Positions 40,106 through 50,591 of a DNA stretch of 57,566 nucleotides are shown one piece after another; the first letter of the stretch is position 1; every line of letters starts with the position of its first letter. The notes below the pieces were generated by a model. It saw only the letters and a list, made by a program, of their open reading frames with translations. It was not told the DNA's origin and did not search any database. A program made the translations under genes and the position numbers. The stretch covers positions 1-57,566 of the forward strand of contig LGRX02024668.1 in NCBI GenBank assembly GCA_001247695.2. The letters are read 5' to 3'. Source of the stretch: Cymbomonas tetramitiformis. Taxonomy: Eukaryota; Chlorophyta; Pyramimonadophyceae; Pyramimonadales; Pyramimonadaceae.

Positions 40106-43100
40106 CATAGCCGTGGCATACAGTCCAGCTCCTGCAGTGACAGAGCACGGGCCAGAGCTGGGAGGGAAGGGCACTACCGGAGGCGGTGCTCGTGGTACCC
40201 TCGAAGTCGTTGCGGCCGAAGCCGGCAGGGTGTCGTACCACTGAGTGGGCTGGGTGTGATCCTCACACCATAGCCTGTCCCAGTGGTCCTGCTCCCTGTC
40301 GGTGAGGCCGAGAGGAGTAACAACCTTTGAAACCCGTGAGGGAAGGGACCGCCGAAGCTCCACGGAAGGGCCGGGCTCCGGTCCAGCCACAGACTCCAGC
40401 TGTGAGCTCCAAGACCTCGGCCCCCAAGCCCTTCCTTCCTCCCGGGTCTCACTGAGATGTTGTTCGGTCATTGACTGGAACCGAAGGTCACCTGCCAACA
40501 CCATGTCAGCGAACAACCCGGAGCTAGGCTCTAGGGGTGTCTCGTCTGCGAAGAGCGCTGACACGGGGTGCATACAGGTGTCTCCATGCTCGGCATCGTC
40601 CGGAGTGTCACCCGATAGCGGTGCGGCAGGATCCAACGTCTGAGCGGTCCCGTCTAACACCACACTTGCGTCGAGATGCGATTGAGTAGACGCAGGCTGT
40701 GGGTCACACGGTGAGCATGTGATGCTCGGGTCCGCACGGTAGAACGACGAAAGATCAAGCGGTGTCACGGCAGCGGCAGAGTCCATGCGGGCATCGACCG
40801 GTGGGGTCGGTGTGGTGTCACGATCGACACCACCCACCCCGAAGCTGCCAAAATGAACTCTCCCTAGAGAAAGGGAAGAGTACGGCTCCTGAAGATCTTG
40901 CTCATCGTAGCCCGCCTCTTCCCCTGCATAGCAAAAGGCTTGAAACTTTGCGGAAGCCTTTGATTCTCTGGAGTCGATCCCATTCCTCATGTTGTTCCTG
41001 AGTGTAGGATTCAAGCTCCCAAGCATCCCACTCAGAGTCAGTCCACTCCTGTGGTGCCCAAGCGGGTGCATGAGAGGCCCCATCCCCCTGGGTGAGGTAG
41101 GCGGCAAAGGACAGGGAGCCGTCGTCCGGGTACGTGCACACCGACTCTGATGAGTCACAAATGTCTTGTGTGCCGTGCTCCCAACAGACTGCCTGAAAGG
41201 CCTCCTCCGAGTGCTCGTAAGCTGCCTGATAGCGAGCTGCCAGAACATCGGTGAAGGCCCCTTCGGCCAGAGCCTCGGGGTCAAGCCGCATGGAGTGTGC
41301 CGCCAGGTGCTGCATGTGTGTACAGTCTGCCTGGCGGTGCCTTCCACCGCAGGACCAACAGTTGCCGTAGAACTGTTTGGAACCCGGGTGGAAGGTGACT
41401 CGGGGCTTCTGCTTCTGCCCCTTGCCCTTCTTGCCTTTGCCTTTGCCTTTTCCCTTCCTGCGGATTCCCTGCGGCCAATTCCCCCCCTTCGGCAAGGGGG
41501 AGGCAGCGAAACGAAAATTCTTCCCCTTCCCCTTAAAGGGGTGGGAAGACCGTCCAGGGTAGTAAACATCACGCGGGCGGGTAGGGCGTAGGTCAGGGGC
41601 TCCCCTGGGGTCCAGACCGCCACGTTCACCGTGGCGGTGCCCTGCATCATTGTAAAACGCGCTTGTCAGTTGCTTCGCTTTCCCTAGTGTGTTGTAGACC
41701 CGCTGAATCGCGAGTCCACAGCTCACCAGGGTCAGCTCTGCCTGTGTTTTGACCTTTTCAATCGCGTAGTCCTCGTGCACCTGTTTGTAGGTGACGGGAC
41801 ATGTACGACGAAGGAACAAACGGATAGCATCTTCCCTCGAGATGTCGAGGCTGGAGTGTTGCCCCAAGTCCGTCGCAGCGTTACTGACAGCGTCAGTGAA
41901 AGCTTTGATGAACTGTTTGGGGTTCACACCTGCCGGGACCTCTATTGTGGGGGTAAAGATGAAGGCAGTCTTGTCAAAATCCTCTAGGTCAAGCATCACG
42001 TCCCTGACTAAGGCAATTAAAATAACCTTGCCGTCGTCAGGGAAGAAACGATGTGCTTCCCGCACTGAAGCGAGCGCTGGACCGCCACAGAGATACTCCA
42101 ACAACTCCTTTAGGAGTTTGTTTGCGGTGGGCATCACTGTGGCGGTGACGTCGTCCAGCCGGAAAGCATGTGCGTAAAGAGGGTTAAACCGTGTGAGGCG
42201 CGAGGTAAGCTCCTCAACGAGGGAGTCAAGTCGTGAGCGAGCATTAGACTCGTCACCACAAAACCTCCACTCGTCGATGGCGTCCCCTTTGCCACACAGC
42301 TTCGATTTAATGCTAAGCCGGCGTAAACCCGTAACCGGTTTTAACCGCGACGATCAAAAATGGTTTTAACCGGGGTTTTAACCCGGTGAAATCCCGACCG
42401 TGGGCTGCTCCCTTTAATAGCGAATATTGCCGAACTGACCACATTATTTCGCCAGCCCGACATTTGGCAAAGCTCTGCGGCCAGGCGGTTAGTAGAGGTC
42501 ACCTCTCGAGCATTCCTCTCTTACAACATAACTCACTTTGCAAATATGATAGATATACACAGGCAGTGGTAGGACACTCAGTGGAAGGCAAAATATAGCA
42601 TAATACAATACGATATGTGTTTTTATTAGGGTTCGGTTTGCCGAAAGGAACAGGTCCATCCAACCGTCACAACGGAACTGCAAGTGACACTCGCAGTGAG
42701 GGGGGGCACGCAAGGGGCATCTTTGATTGTCACAATGACACAACGTCAGGCCCGGCATGACTCTCGTCTGCTCCAAAATTTTGTAGTTCACTATGCCACC
42801 ATCAGGGTCGTCTAAATCCGAGGAAAGTTTCGCATGGCGGTATGCCGGTTACAGTGTCCCAGGAAACCAACATCGCCACCACCGGGTCTACTCCCGTCGT
42901 CAAGTACATACGAGTATATAAAAAAATCACTATAACAATATGTTTATTTATTGATGAGTCTCAAGTCATTAAGCATGGTAAAGGTCCTTAAGTATGCTAG
43001 CCCGTAACCGGTTTTAACCGCGGCGGCCAAAAAAGGTTTAAACCGGGGTGTTAACCGCAGGTGCTCCGGGTTTATGCCGGCTTAGATTTAATGCCCCTTA

Positions 43101-43299
43101 CAAGCGCCTCAATCTTCTGGTGGTCATCCAGGAAAGCTGCTGACTCTAAATCAAACTTCTTTTCAGCCGCTGATTGTTGAGACGAAGCTGCCACTGGTGT
43201 GGGCACCAGTTGATTATATTGCAATTGTCTCTTAAAGGCACCAGCTGGGTGCGCTCTCAACCTTGCTGGAGGCATCATCTGATACGGTGTAGAGGCCAT
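40106..43299 (-). pseudogene. Copia Gag with CCHC zinc knuckle, split by a MITE and a +1 frame change
   Basis: The start is the ATG at 43299 (MASTPYQMMPPARLRAHPAG). The frame is interrupted at the codons for IKSK by the 0.77-kb insertion at 42314-43084 and resumes in frame when one target duplication is removed (KLCGKGDAIDEWRFCGDESN). A helical capsid-like part follows (ANKLLKELLEYLCG, TDAVSNAATDLGQHSS), then a Lys/Gly-rich basic run (KGKGKGKGKKGKGQKQKP) and the zinc knuckle CWSCGGRHRQADC (C-x2-C-x3-H-x4-C). At about 40940-40990 the coding frame moves by +1 into the frame covering 40106-40950, as in Ty1 Gag-Pol recoding or through a one-base indel. The second frame runs into the spacer at 36215-36545. 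Confidence 0.75.
42304..43094. mobile_element. hAT-like MITE, 771 bp, with 8-10-bp target duplication
   Basis: GATTTAATGC is present at 42304-42313 and 43085-43094, and removing one copy plus the insert restores the copia Gag frame exactly. The ends are inverted repeats of about 18 bp (TAAGCCGGCGTAAACCCG with one mismatch). A ~60-bp sequence with AACCGGTTTTAACCGCG and AACCGGGG occurs just inside both ends in direct, not inverted, orientation. It has no coding capacity. The TSD length and AACCGG-rich termini suit a hAT family; the terminal bases do not match the usual hAT consensus, so the assignment is tentative. Confidence 0.7.
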
Positions 43300-43775
43300 G
43301 TTGAAATTTTACAGTCGCGGTGATCGAGCGTTAGTCAAGAAAATTCAAGGATTCAAAATGTTCGGTGATCAAGGTTCCAAAAAATGTAGTACAAAGTTCT
43401 CAGCAAGAGAAAACAAATTTTCACTTGAACAATCTATAAAAAATAAGGGCAGGGGCTTAAAATGCGGGGTCAAAGGTTCAGATTTTACAGCCACAAGATA
43501 GGGTAGGGTAAGAGAGGGTGGCGATCGTGTCGTGAGGCTTGATTTCGACGCGCGTTCTGCTTCGGAGACTGCGGTTAGCTAGACCGGTCCATCTTAATCC
43601 TAGGCAATTGTGCTCACGAACGGAAAATCATCCTCTCTCTCACTCTACCCCTTTTGTGACTAGTGCGTCCTAGAACCTCATGGCCCGATCTTCAGCCCCG
43701 AGCCCCTATAAGGCTTTAGCCGGCCATAATTGGCGGTTTTAACTAACCACCTTAGGCCGGTGGTGGGCGCAAACC
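43300..43775. other. Copia 5' untranslated leader (minus strand)
   Basis: Lies between the 5' LTR (right side) and the Gag start codon. No ORF of note. GGTTTGCGCCCACC follows the LTR on the minus strand; it does not begin with TGG, so it is at best an unusual primer-binding site. The stretch at 43715-43770 has short GC-rich inverted words (GCCGGCC, AGGCCGGTGG). Confidence 0.5.
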
Positions 43776-43913
43776 TGTGAGAACAAACACACAGTGAAGC
43801 ACTACAAGTCAGGTGCTACGCTCGCATATGTCAACCGTGCAACTGTGAAGCTATACACAAGATAATACGATGTGTTATAGCTTCCGCTGAAAGAATGTGA
43901 TGACAGCCCCTAA
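43776..43913 (-). repeat. Copia 5' LTR, first part (interrupted)
   Basis: 138 bp identical in layout to 21270-21407, ending in TAA, after which the 6.7-kb transposon is inserted. It resumes at 50592. Confidence 0.9.
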
Positions 43914-44821
43914 GGGCTGTTCCATTTATTGTCGCAAGGGGGGTTAGGACATGCCCCTTGACCCCCTCCCCCAGCGGACATCATCTTTGTTGACCCCCAC
44001 CCCCCTCCGGACAAACTCGACGGAGCACCCCACCCTCCCTCCGGACACATAAGTGGACCCTCCGGACACATCGGTTGGAAGCCCCTAGAGACATCGCGAG
44101 GAAGGGTTCATCCGGCGACTCCGTTCGATATTTTTTTTGTGGATCGACTTCCCCACCTTCTTGTAATAAGTCATACTATAACACAACACAACACATCGAA
44201 TTAGAGCACACGTGCATGGCGAGACAGAGTTGAGCGACATGTTTACCATACCTCATATTCACTATCCATGTGTTTATATCATACCCTCCCCCCCGCCCGC
44301 CCGCACACACACACACGATTGGGAATGATAACGATAGTTGATATTTGTTTCCAAATTGGAATCCGCATGCTTTAGTGCAAGTTGACTGAAATGGCGTGGT
44401 AAAACATAGTAATAAATGTAATGATAGGACAAGCGATTTTATGCCACCTAGATCTATTGTCGTCGTCATGAACGTTTAGTACCCAATGTTTAATAATCAA
44501 TTCAATACATTCTATGTCACCCTTCTCTTTTCCACAACAATTTGTGATACACGTTACCCGCGTTGTATCACAAGCCATTACTTCATATATTTAAAGATGA
44601 CCACAAGTTCAGTTGACGACTTGCTATTGATATCTTATCATAGGATATCATTTCATAGTTTTAGGAGAATCTTATGAGATGCACACACACTCAGATGATG
44701 ACAAACTAATGATATCGGTACCGGAATTTATGCATGTATGACATAAATTATGATAATATGCAAGCCATCACTTATATTTGACAACTGTCTCTAGATTTGG
44801 AGACAATTACATACCATAAGG
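43914..44821. other. Left terminal region of the TAA-TSD transposon
   Basis: TIR, then AGCGGACA (about 43973) and CTCCGGACA repeats (about 44005, 44036 and 44060), then AT-rich non-coding sequence with a short (CA)n/(CCCG) patch near 44290-44320 down to the transposase stop codon. Confidence 0.6.
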
Positions 44822-46380
44822 TTATTGAACATCGAGTGCTCTTAAGATGTCAGGGTCATCTCTATTGCACTTTTCGACAAGCATTTCAACCAAGTCTACT
44901 TTGTGGCATTCTTTAAGATCTCTTGCATCCACGGAAACTCGTGTGCACAATATACCTTTCAGAACAGGCACTGTTATTTTCCATAATGGGTCATTCTTCC
45001 AAACCGCCTCCCTCTGAATACGTTTCTCTACCTTCAGCTCTTTAGCTTCCACCTCCGCCTTCCATTTCTGTTGCTCACACGGAGTAACACCAGTGAGTGC
45101 TGCAAACCTGATGCAGAAATCATCATCATTGAACTGATTTTTGTCGGTATCAAACACGACTTGGAAATTGGCTGATGGCAAAAAAAAGTCGGGGGTACAT
45201 GCCCATGAAGCTCGAGGAGACGCTCGCACTAACCCCGTGGCGGTGTCATATGGCAAGTAATGAAACTCAAAAGGCTCCTCGGAAAATCTACTGAAATCAC
45301 TGATTGGCTGTACCCTTATCTTCTTCTCCTGATTTGGCCGTCTCCAATTGTTATCACTTCTCCAAGAGGTGAAAGAATATTGAGATTTCCATGTCAGAGT
45401 GTCATCCTCCACATGTGAAACCAAAGATAATGCCGTTATCGGGGGGAAGGGCTCCTTCAAATCATACATCCTTTTCAATGTCTCCCAGATAGGCCCTCGA
45501 GGTATCAATCGAAAATCTGAATTTGAACGTACGTTCACATTCTCAATCTTACGAAAGTCACTCAATCTAGCCATGTCATCTGCAGAGAAGACCCAATCAT
45601 CACTGGGTGCAGCAGCGATCGACAAGAGTGGCTCATCCGCATACATTGTAGACTGTAAACGGCGAATGCATTCAGTCCTCGCTTCCTCCATATTTTCACG
45701 GAACTTAGCATCAGACATCCTCCCAAGGTCAAAATCAAATTCGTCTGAGTGTGCCTGGTAACTAGAGATCGGGCCGCTTTGTGACAGTGCATAGTTCTCA
45801 GCAGTGTGGCACCGCTCAACGGAATGTTTCTTACTACCGTGTTCCTCATAAGCTTGTGTACGAATATCATCTAGATTCAGAATTCGACGCATAAGCTCCG
45901 CACAAATCTGATTCAGTTTACCACGCGGGCGCTCATCACCAGCATTGTCACAAGTATATAGCAAGCTGCACACTAAACCACCATCTGGGCATGAAAAATG
46001 GGGCTTACTGCGGTCTTGCGCCATCACAAGCAATCGCTCCTGCATGTTGCGTATAGTGGATTCATCCTCGAAGTAGTTCATCTTAACCACTGATATTGCC
46101 GCGCCCGTCACACGAGTGGAAATCAACGGCCGACCATCTATATGAATAACAGGCACCTTACTGAGGAGAGGTTGTCGAACCACCAGCTGATAAGTAGTAA
46201 TGACCAGATCGCGCTTAGACCGTTTGTCCCAGTCATGATCATCAAATACCACTTTGCTCCAAGACTTGCCAGGTCTCTGCACAGGTGCCACGTCGGTGTG
46301 GGTCTTAGCCGTAGCATCTCCTGCCAGAACTGCACCGTATGCATCATCCAAGTAATCATTGTACGAATAGTTCATGTCCG
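44822..46380 (-). CDS. DDE-like transposase, C-terminal exon
   Basis: About 520 residues. Conserved-looking blocks: DVAPVQRPGKSWSKVVFDDH; ISVVKMNYFEDESTIRNMQE; SLLYTCDNAGDERP (Asp box); KKHSVERCHTAENYALSQSG (Glu box, V-E-R with an upstream small residue). This order matches a family I know only as uncharacterised proteins from sponges, cnidarians and other TE-rich genomes, and the Asp and VER boxes recall TP36/Zator-type transposases. The exon is joined to 46988-48173 by a 607-bp intron (46381-46987; GAAG|GTAAAT ... CCACAG|CG), which gives a continuous frame. The C-terminal part is unrecognised (LFLAF-poor, many Trp/Phe; ends DILRALDVQ). Confidence 0.65.
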
Positions 46381-46987
46381 CTGTGGCGAAGTGAGAATTC
46401 CTACTCTCGTGTGAATTGCCATCTCGTGTTGAACGCTGCAAACTGATGCCGGGATTAATCCCCCGACCTGCAACTCACTCAAGCCGTTCACAAGTCAATC
46501 TTTGCACCGCACGTGAGCACTTTCACAACATTCACTGCAGCTCAAGTGAGCACCGGGGGGCGCTCGGGTGCACGGGCACGAGCAGTTTGCCAACGGGCAC
46601 TGCAACGCTGATCAGCAATTTGCCCAGCGCTCACAACGGTATCCGTGAGCAGTTTGCCAACGGGCAATGCAATGCTAATAAGCAGTTTGCCAGGCGCTCA
46701 CAGCAGCACCCATGAGCAGTTTGACAACGGGCACAACCACGCTGATCAACAGTTTGCCTGGCGCTCACAGCAGACAGCCTCACAACTCACTGGGGGACGC
46801 TCCCAGCGCACTCAGAGCAAGCCCCTCGGGCGCGCGCTGGGGGGCGCTCGGACGCATGCTGGGGGCCCCTCAAGCGCCCGCTGGGGCGAGCTCGTGCGCT
46901 CGGTGGGGGATGCTCGGGCGCGCGTTGGGGGGCGCTCGGGCGCGCACTGGGGGGCGGCAAACAGTGCAGCTTCGATGGGCAATTTAC
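46381..46987 (-). other. Transposase intron carrying two minisatellites
   Basis: GT-AG intron of 607 bp. It contains a 67-bp minisatellite (GAGCAGTTTGCCAACGGGCA...; starts at 46580, 46647 and 46714) and a GC-rich array at about 46786-46965 (GGGGGGCGCTCGGGCGCGC). The 67-bp unit is also present at 48515-48690 in another probable intron of the same element. Confidence 0.65.
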
Positions 46988-48173
46988 CTTCATGATGCCG
47001 CTTTGCCTGCGCGGTTCCCGCTCGGAAATTCTCACTATAAGTGTATGCGCAACTTATGCTCACCGGAATCTTAAAGTACTGATTGATAATTTCGACGGCA
47101 CGAGGCATGTTCATCCAACCAGCGCTCTGGCGAAACAACACCTCTGTTATTAAACGAGGGTGAGACTCCAAACCACCACTGCCGTCCACGGAGCAATCAA
47201 ACAACGCCTTCAAAATCGAAGTAAATGCAGGATATTCATCAGCTTTCAGTTTCCTTCCTTGTCCAGGTGCTCGCACCACGATGACATTATCTTTCTCCTT
47301 TCGGGCTTCCCGCAGGTCTTTTGGACTCCCTCCAACTGCATGCTCTTGAATGATGGCATTCCACCGCGAGAGATTCACCACCCCCTTCGAAGTTGCAGAT
47401 TTTAATGATCGAATCTCCTTGCCATCATAGAGAACCTTTTGCATAAATGAACATGATGTCAAACTGGTCAAAATACATTTTAAGAACTGCTTGTCCCGTT
47501 CAGAATCGGCACACTCCAGAGCTGCCGGCACTAATGACACCATCTTCTCCTTCATTAGCTCCGTCGACATTTGATGAGCCCGTGGCCATGTCAATCCCTC
47601 GATCAAACGATGCCAGTCAACGCCTGGTTCTCGACGCACCATGTACATGTGAATCGAACTACCCATTAGAGGAGGCTCATTTGGGCGCATCACTCGCAAC
47701 AACACTACAGGAAGATGTCGACTGAACAATTGGAAAGCTTGTCTAGCCTTATAATAGAAAGCCTGTGACTGATTTGAGCTGGAGTGATACTCAAGCATGA
47801 ACGCACGGTAGACAGCCCATGCTGCTGACAGTGATACCAAGAAATCGGTTGTGAACAAATCGGTGACCGCCAAGACAGCTTCACTACGTGCACATCCCGT
47901 AGAAGCCGAGGTTGTCAAAGCATAGATAGCGTCATTCCAAGGCGTCACACAATGGCTTAGATCAAGCCACAGAGGGACATCCTCGACAACATCACCTCGC
48001 GCCGCATCCAACCATCTTATGGTCCGCGCGCAGTTTTTCAATGCAAGTCGCCCAAATCCAGCAAATATCTCATCACTAAAAGCAAGTGCATAGAACGCTT
48101 CACAATTCACTCCCACTACCGAGGTAAGATTGCAGAACTCAACCTTTGACCTCGTGTATAGCGTTGGTTTCAT
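46988..48173 (-). CDS. DDE-like transposase, N-terminal exon
   Basis: About 395 residues from MKPTLYTRSKVEFCNLTS to AQAKRHHE, where a GTAAAT donor ends the exon. The last third has VRAPGQGRKLKADEYPAF, ESHPRLITEVLFRQSAGWMN and AYTYSENFRAGTAQAKRHH. In the related uncharacterised family this block precedes the DDE-like core, as it does here after splicing. The ATG at 48173 is 11 bases after the stop of the acidic ORF (48185-48500), so the two may be separate messages or one gene with an unresolved intron. The open frame past the donor translates intron minisatellites (Arg/Pro-rich) and is not coding. Confidence 0.6.
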
Positions 48174-48184
48174 AATGGGAGTGT

Positions 48185-48500
48185 TTAGTTTAAAGGCTGC
48201 TCGAGATCATCGCCGATAGCGCTAGGAACTCGTGGAGCACTTCCTTGGAGATCTTGGTTTGCGTGGGCGTCCTCCTCATTTGCAGAAGGCATCGATCGCT
48301 CCCCGACTGCCGATTCCAGAGTAGTTTCCATAGGGACCGTATCCGCTTCCACATCCACGGGTGGCACGTTTCCTTCAGCATCCACGGCCATCGTGTCTTC
48401 AGGCTCAATAACACCATCATCTCCACCACCATCCTTTTCGTTCACTTGCTCTTCACCCATAAGCAATCGCTGAAGCTGCTCATTGGAAAAGTCGCACTTG
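48185..48500 (-). CDS. Acidic ORF or exon of the transposon, unknown function
   Basis: About 105 residues: CDFSNEQLQRLLMGEEQVNE, then Asp/Glu/Pro-rich sequence (AVDAEGNVPPVDVEADTVPM) ending DDLEQPLN. The open frame continues upstream to 48622, but that part translates the 67-bp minisatellite. It lies between the SAM-domain exon and the transposase exon on the same strand, so it could be an internal exon; the splice phases I tried did not join cleanly. Confidence 0.4.
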
Positions 48501-48514
48501 AAAATGTCATTATG

Positions 48515-48690
48515 CCCGTCAGCAGATTGACAACGCGCACTACAACGCTGATAAGCAGGTTGCCCGGCGATCACAGCAGCGCCCGTGAGCAGTTCGACAA
48601 CGGGCACTGTAACGCTGATCAACAGTTTGCCCGGCGCTCACAGCAGCGCCCGTGAGCAGATTGACAGCGCCCGTGAGCAGTTTGCTAACG
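48515..48690. repeat. 67-bp minisatellite, second location
   Basis: About 2.5 units of the same repeat as in the intron at 46381-46987 (CGTGAGCAG(T/A)TTGACAACGGGC), in the same orientation. Confidence 0.8.
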
Positions 48691-49851
48691 GGCTCTGCAA
48701 CGCTTGCTGCAGATCAGGTGAGTGGTTTGCCAGGCAATCGATGGAGGGTAAGTCTTTTTTCCACGGCAATGAATGCGGTGCTAGTGAGCAATGATGATCT
48801 GTGTAGCTCACGAGAACAGTTTTTATGCTGTTAACGGCGGACATCTATTGCCATCGGGCAGCAGCCCTACTTGCACCACCGGCGGCTGCCCCGCTTGCAA
48901 CTTCGGACCAGACCTCCCCCGCCGGTTCGCTTTTGGCACACTGCAGTTGGCTCTAAGCACGTGTTGCCAAGCGAAGCATGTTTCTCACAACTGCAGGCTT
49001 ATTGTGTAGGAAAGCTGTATAAATCAGGACAAAGTTGCACAAAAAACATGTTAGAGGTGCGATCATCAGTGAGCGGCTTTTGTGCGTACCGTTCCCAGCG
49101 CGTGCTTTTGTTGGAATTGGGGTTGTTGACTCTGGGACGTCAACCGCGACACCTATCGAACGACACGATCGAAAGTCAAATAGGAAATACTAATCTTCAT
49201 AAAAACAACAATCTTCTCAGCGGCTTCCTCTCCTTACTTTAACATGATCTGTGTATTTATTCTTCAGCAAACATACAGATGTGCGAGCATTAGTGACTCG
49301 CTTTTGTGCATACCGTTCCCAGCACTTGTCTCTGTTACAGCTGGGGTTGCTGCCTCCGGGACGTCAACCGCGGCACCTATCCAAGTACCCGATCCAAAGT
49401 CAAATGGATAATACTGAACTTCATCGATAAACAACCTGCGGCTTGCAAGGGCTTCGTATGCTTACTAAGAGCGCACAACAATACAAAAACAATACACAAC
49501 AATACACACGCACAACAATACACAAACAAATTTTGAGAGAGAATGCGCACCTAACACAGGTGGGGTCTTAGAATGAGGACTTACGACTCCTGCAGTATCC
49601 ACGTGCACAACTGTGGAATGCACATACACGCAAGACAGAGTTAATCAAGTTTCGGAAACGAAAAACTTGATCCGCAAAAGCTTGGCACGCACAGGGACTC
49701 GGGCGGATACAGTATCGTGCGACAGAATGATCACACTAGTGTTGATGCTAGCGACTGAAAGCAAAAACTATTTTCGTCTACAACAGCACTTCGATCAGCA
49801 AAAAACAAGTGACAACGAAACGCGTTCACTTTATTAACAAGAAGCTCTTAC
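48691..49851. other. Transposon interior without recognised coding sequence (probable intron)
   Basis: Contains two diverged copies of a segment with GTGCGTACCGTTCCCAGCGC / GTGCATACCGTTCCCAGCAC (about 49080 and 49305), each followed by GGGACGTCAACCGCG, and a short (ACAAT)n patch near 49480-49530. Bounded on the right by a GTAAGA donor at the end of the SAM exon. Confidence 0.5.
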
Positions 49852-50245
49852 CGGTAGGTACGGCTGCAGACTTTTTCTTGAGCTCACACTCAACAGCGTT
49901 AAGGAAGACCCGACGCGTCGCCATGCGCTTAAATATTTTCTTTAACGAATCGTTCGTCAGGTTCATGAGCATATTTTTGTTGGGTGCGCGCTGCTCTAAT
50001 AGATCTATTGAACTAGCGCCATCAATCTTCTCTTGAAACAAGTCGTCGCCAAGCGCGGCTAAAGTCCAGATACGCATGCGGAAAACGCTAATGCCCACTT
50101 GTGACAGACCGAGCTCTTCCAGGTCCTCATCAGGGATGTGGCCTTTTAAAATGTCTGCTGTGAAGCCTTCTTCCGTGAAGGCAACGACATGCCGGTGTAA
50201 AAGCCCACCGCCAAGCACGCTTTCGACTGTCAAGGGGAGCGACAT
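49852..50245 (-). CDS. SAM-domain protein exon of the transposon
   Basis: From the ATG at 50245 (MSLPLTVESVLGGGLL) the sequence reads HVVAFTEEGFTADILKGHIP, then DEDLEELGLSQVGISVFRMR. This is the pattern of a SAM domain (Y..F.E..ID...L..L...DL.ELGI...G.R..IL). SAM domains oligomerise or bind RNA and proteins. A helical basic segment follows, ending ELKKKSAAVPTG at a GTAAGA donor (49851), so the exon continues elsewhere. An in-frame ATG at 50311 would add 22 residues. The exon is inside the TIRs, so the protein is transposon cargo or a transposition partner. Confidence 0.65.
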
Positions 50246-50588
50246 TGTGTAGGATGAGCAAGAGATATTGAAAGAGATGAAAGAATATCCCACAGCTAGT
50301 GGGAAAGACACTTAGAAACACTCTGGAATATGGTCAAGTACACTCCCGCGTGCCATCCCATGTGCCAATTGTGAACGAGAACCGACGTGTCGACATGACA
50401 TGGCATGCACCCTCCGGACATCTTGGCGTGTCACCCTCCGGACACGCTGGATTCGCAGACCCCCCCCCAGCGGACAGCAGCATCTCTTGCCCCCACCCAC
50501 CCAGCGGACAGAAGCATCTCTCGACCCCACCCCCAGCGGACAAAAACGAAAATCCTAACCCCCCTTGCGACAATTAATGGAACAGCCC
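50246..50588. other. Right terminal region of the TAA-TSD transposon
   Basis: CTCCGGACA at about 50412 and 50435, AGCGGACA at about 50469, 50504 and 50534, then the TIR at 50553-50588. Probably holds the promoter of the minus-strand genes. The motifs point in the same strand direction as at the left end. Confidence 0.6.
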
Positions 50589-50591
50589 TAA

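Larger units (their letters stand above)
43911..50591 (-). mobile_element. Unclassified TIR DNA transposon, 6675 bp, TAA target duplication
   Basis: The element 43914-50588 is bounded by 36-bp inverted repeats that begin GGGCTGTTCCATT and match at 35 of 36 positions (43914-43949 and 50553-50588). It is flanked by TAA on both sides (43911-43913 and 50589-50591). The left LTR at 21270-21562 shows the unoccupied site with a single TAA. Next to each TIR are clusters of AGCGGACA (nearest the ends) and CTCCGGACA (further in). It encodes on the minus strand a SAM-domain protein, an acidic ORF and a split DDE-like transposase. The 3-bp TWA duplication and GGG start fit PIF/Harbinger or Zator-like groups, but no PIF (DDE_4) motifs are visible. 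Confidence 0.85.

Noticed and set aside
46450..46990. Arg/Pro-rich tail of the transposase N-terminal ORF as coding
   Set aside because: It lies beyond a GTAAAT donor and translates minisatellite sequence; splicing to 46380 gives a better continuation.
43914..50588. Assignment of the 6.7-kb element to PIF/Harbinger
   Set aside because: The TAA duplication and GGG start fit, but neither the DDE_4 transposase motifs nor a Myb-like second gene is visible; left unclassified.
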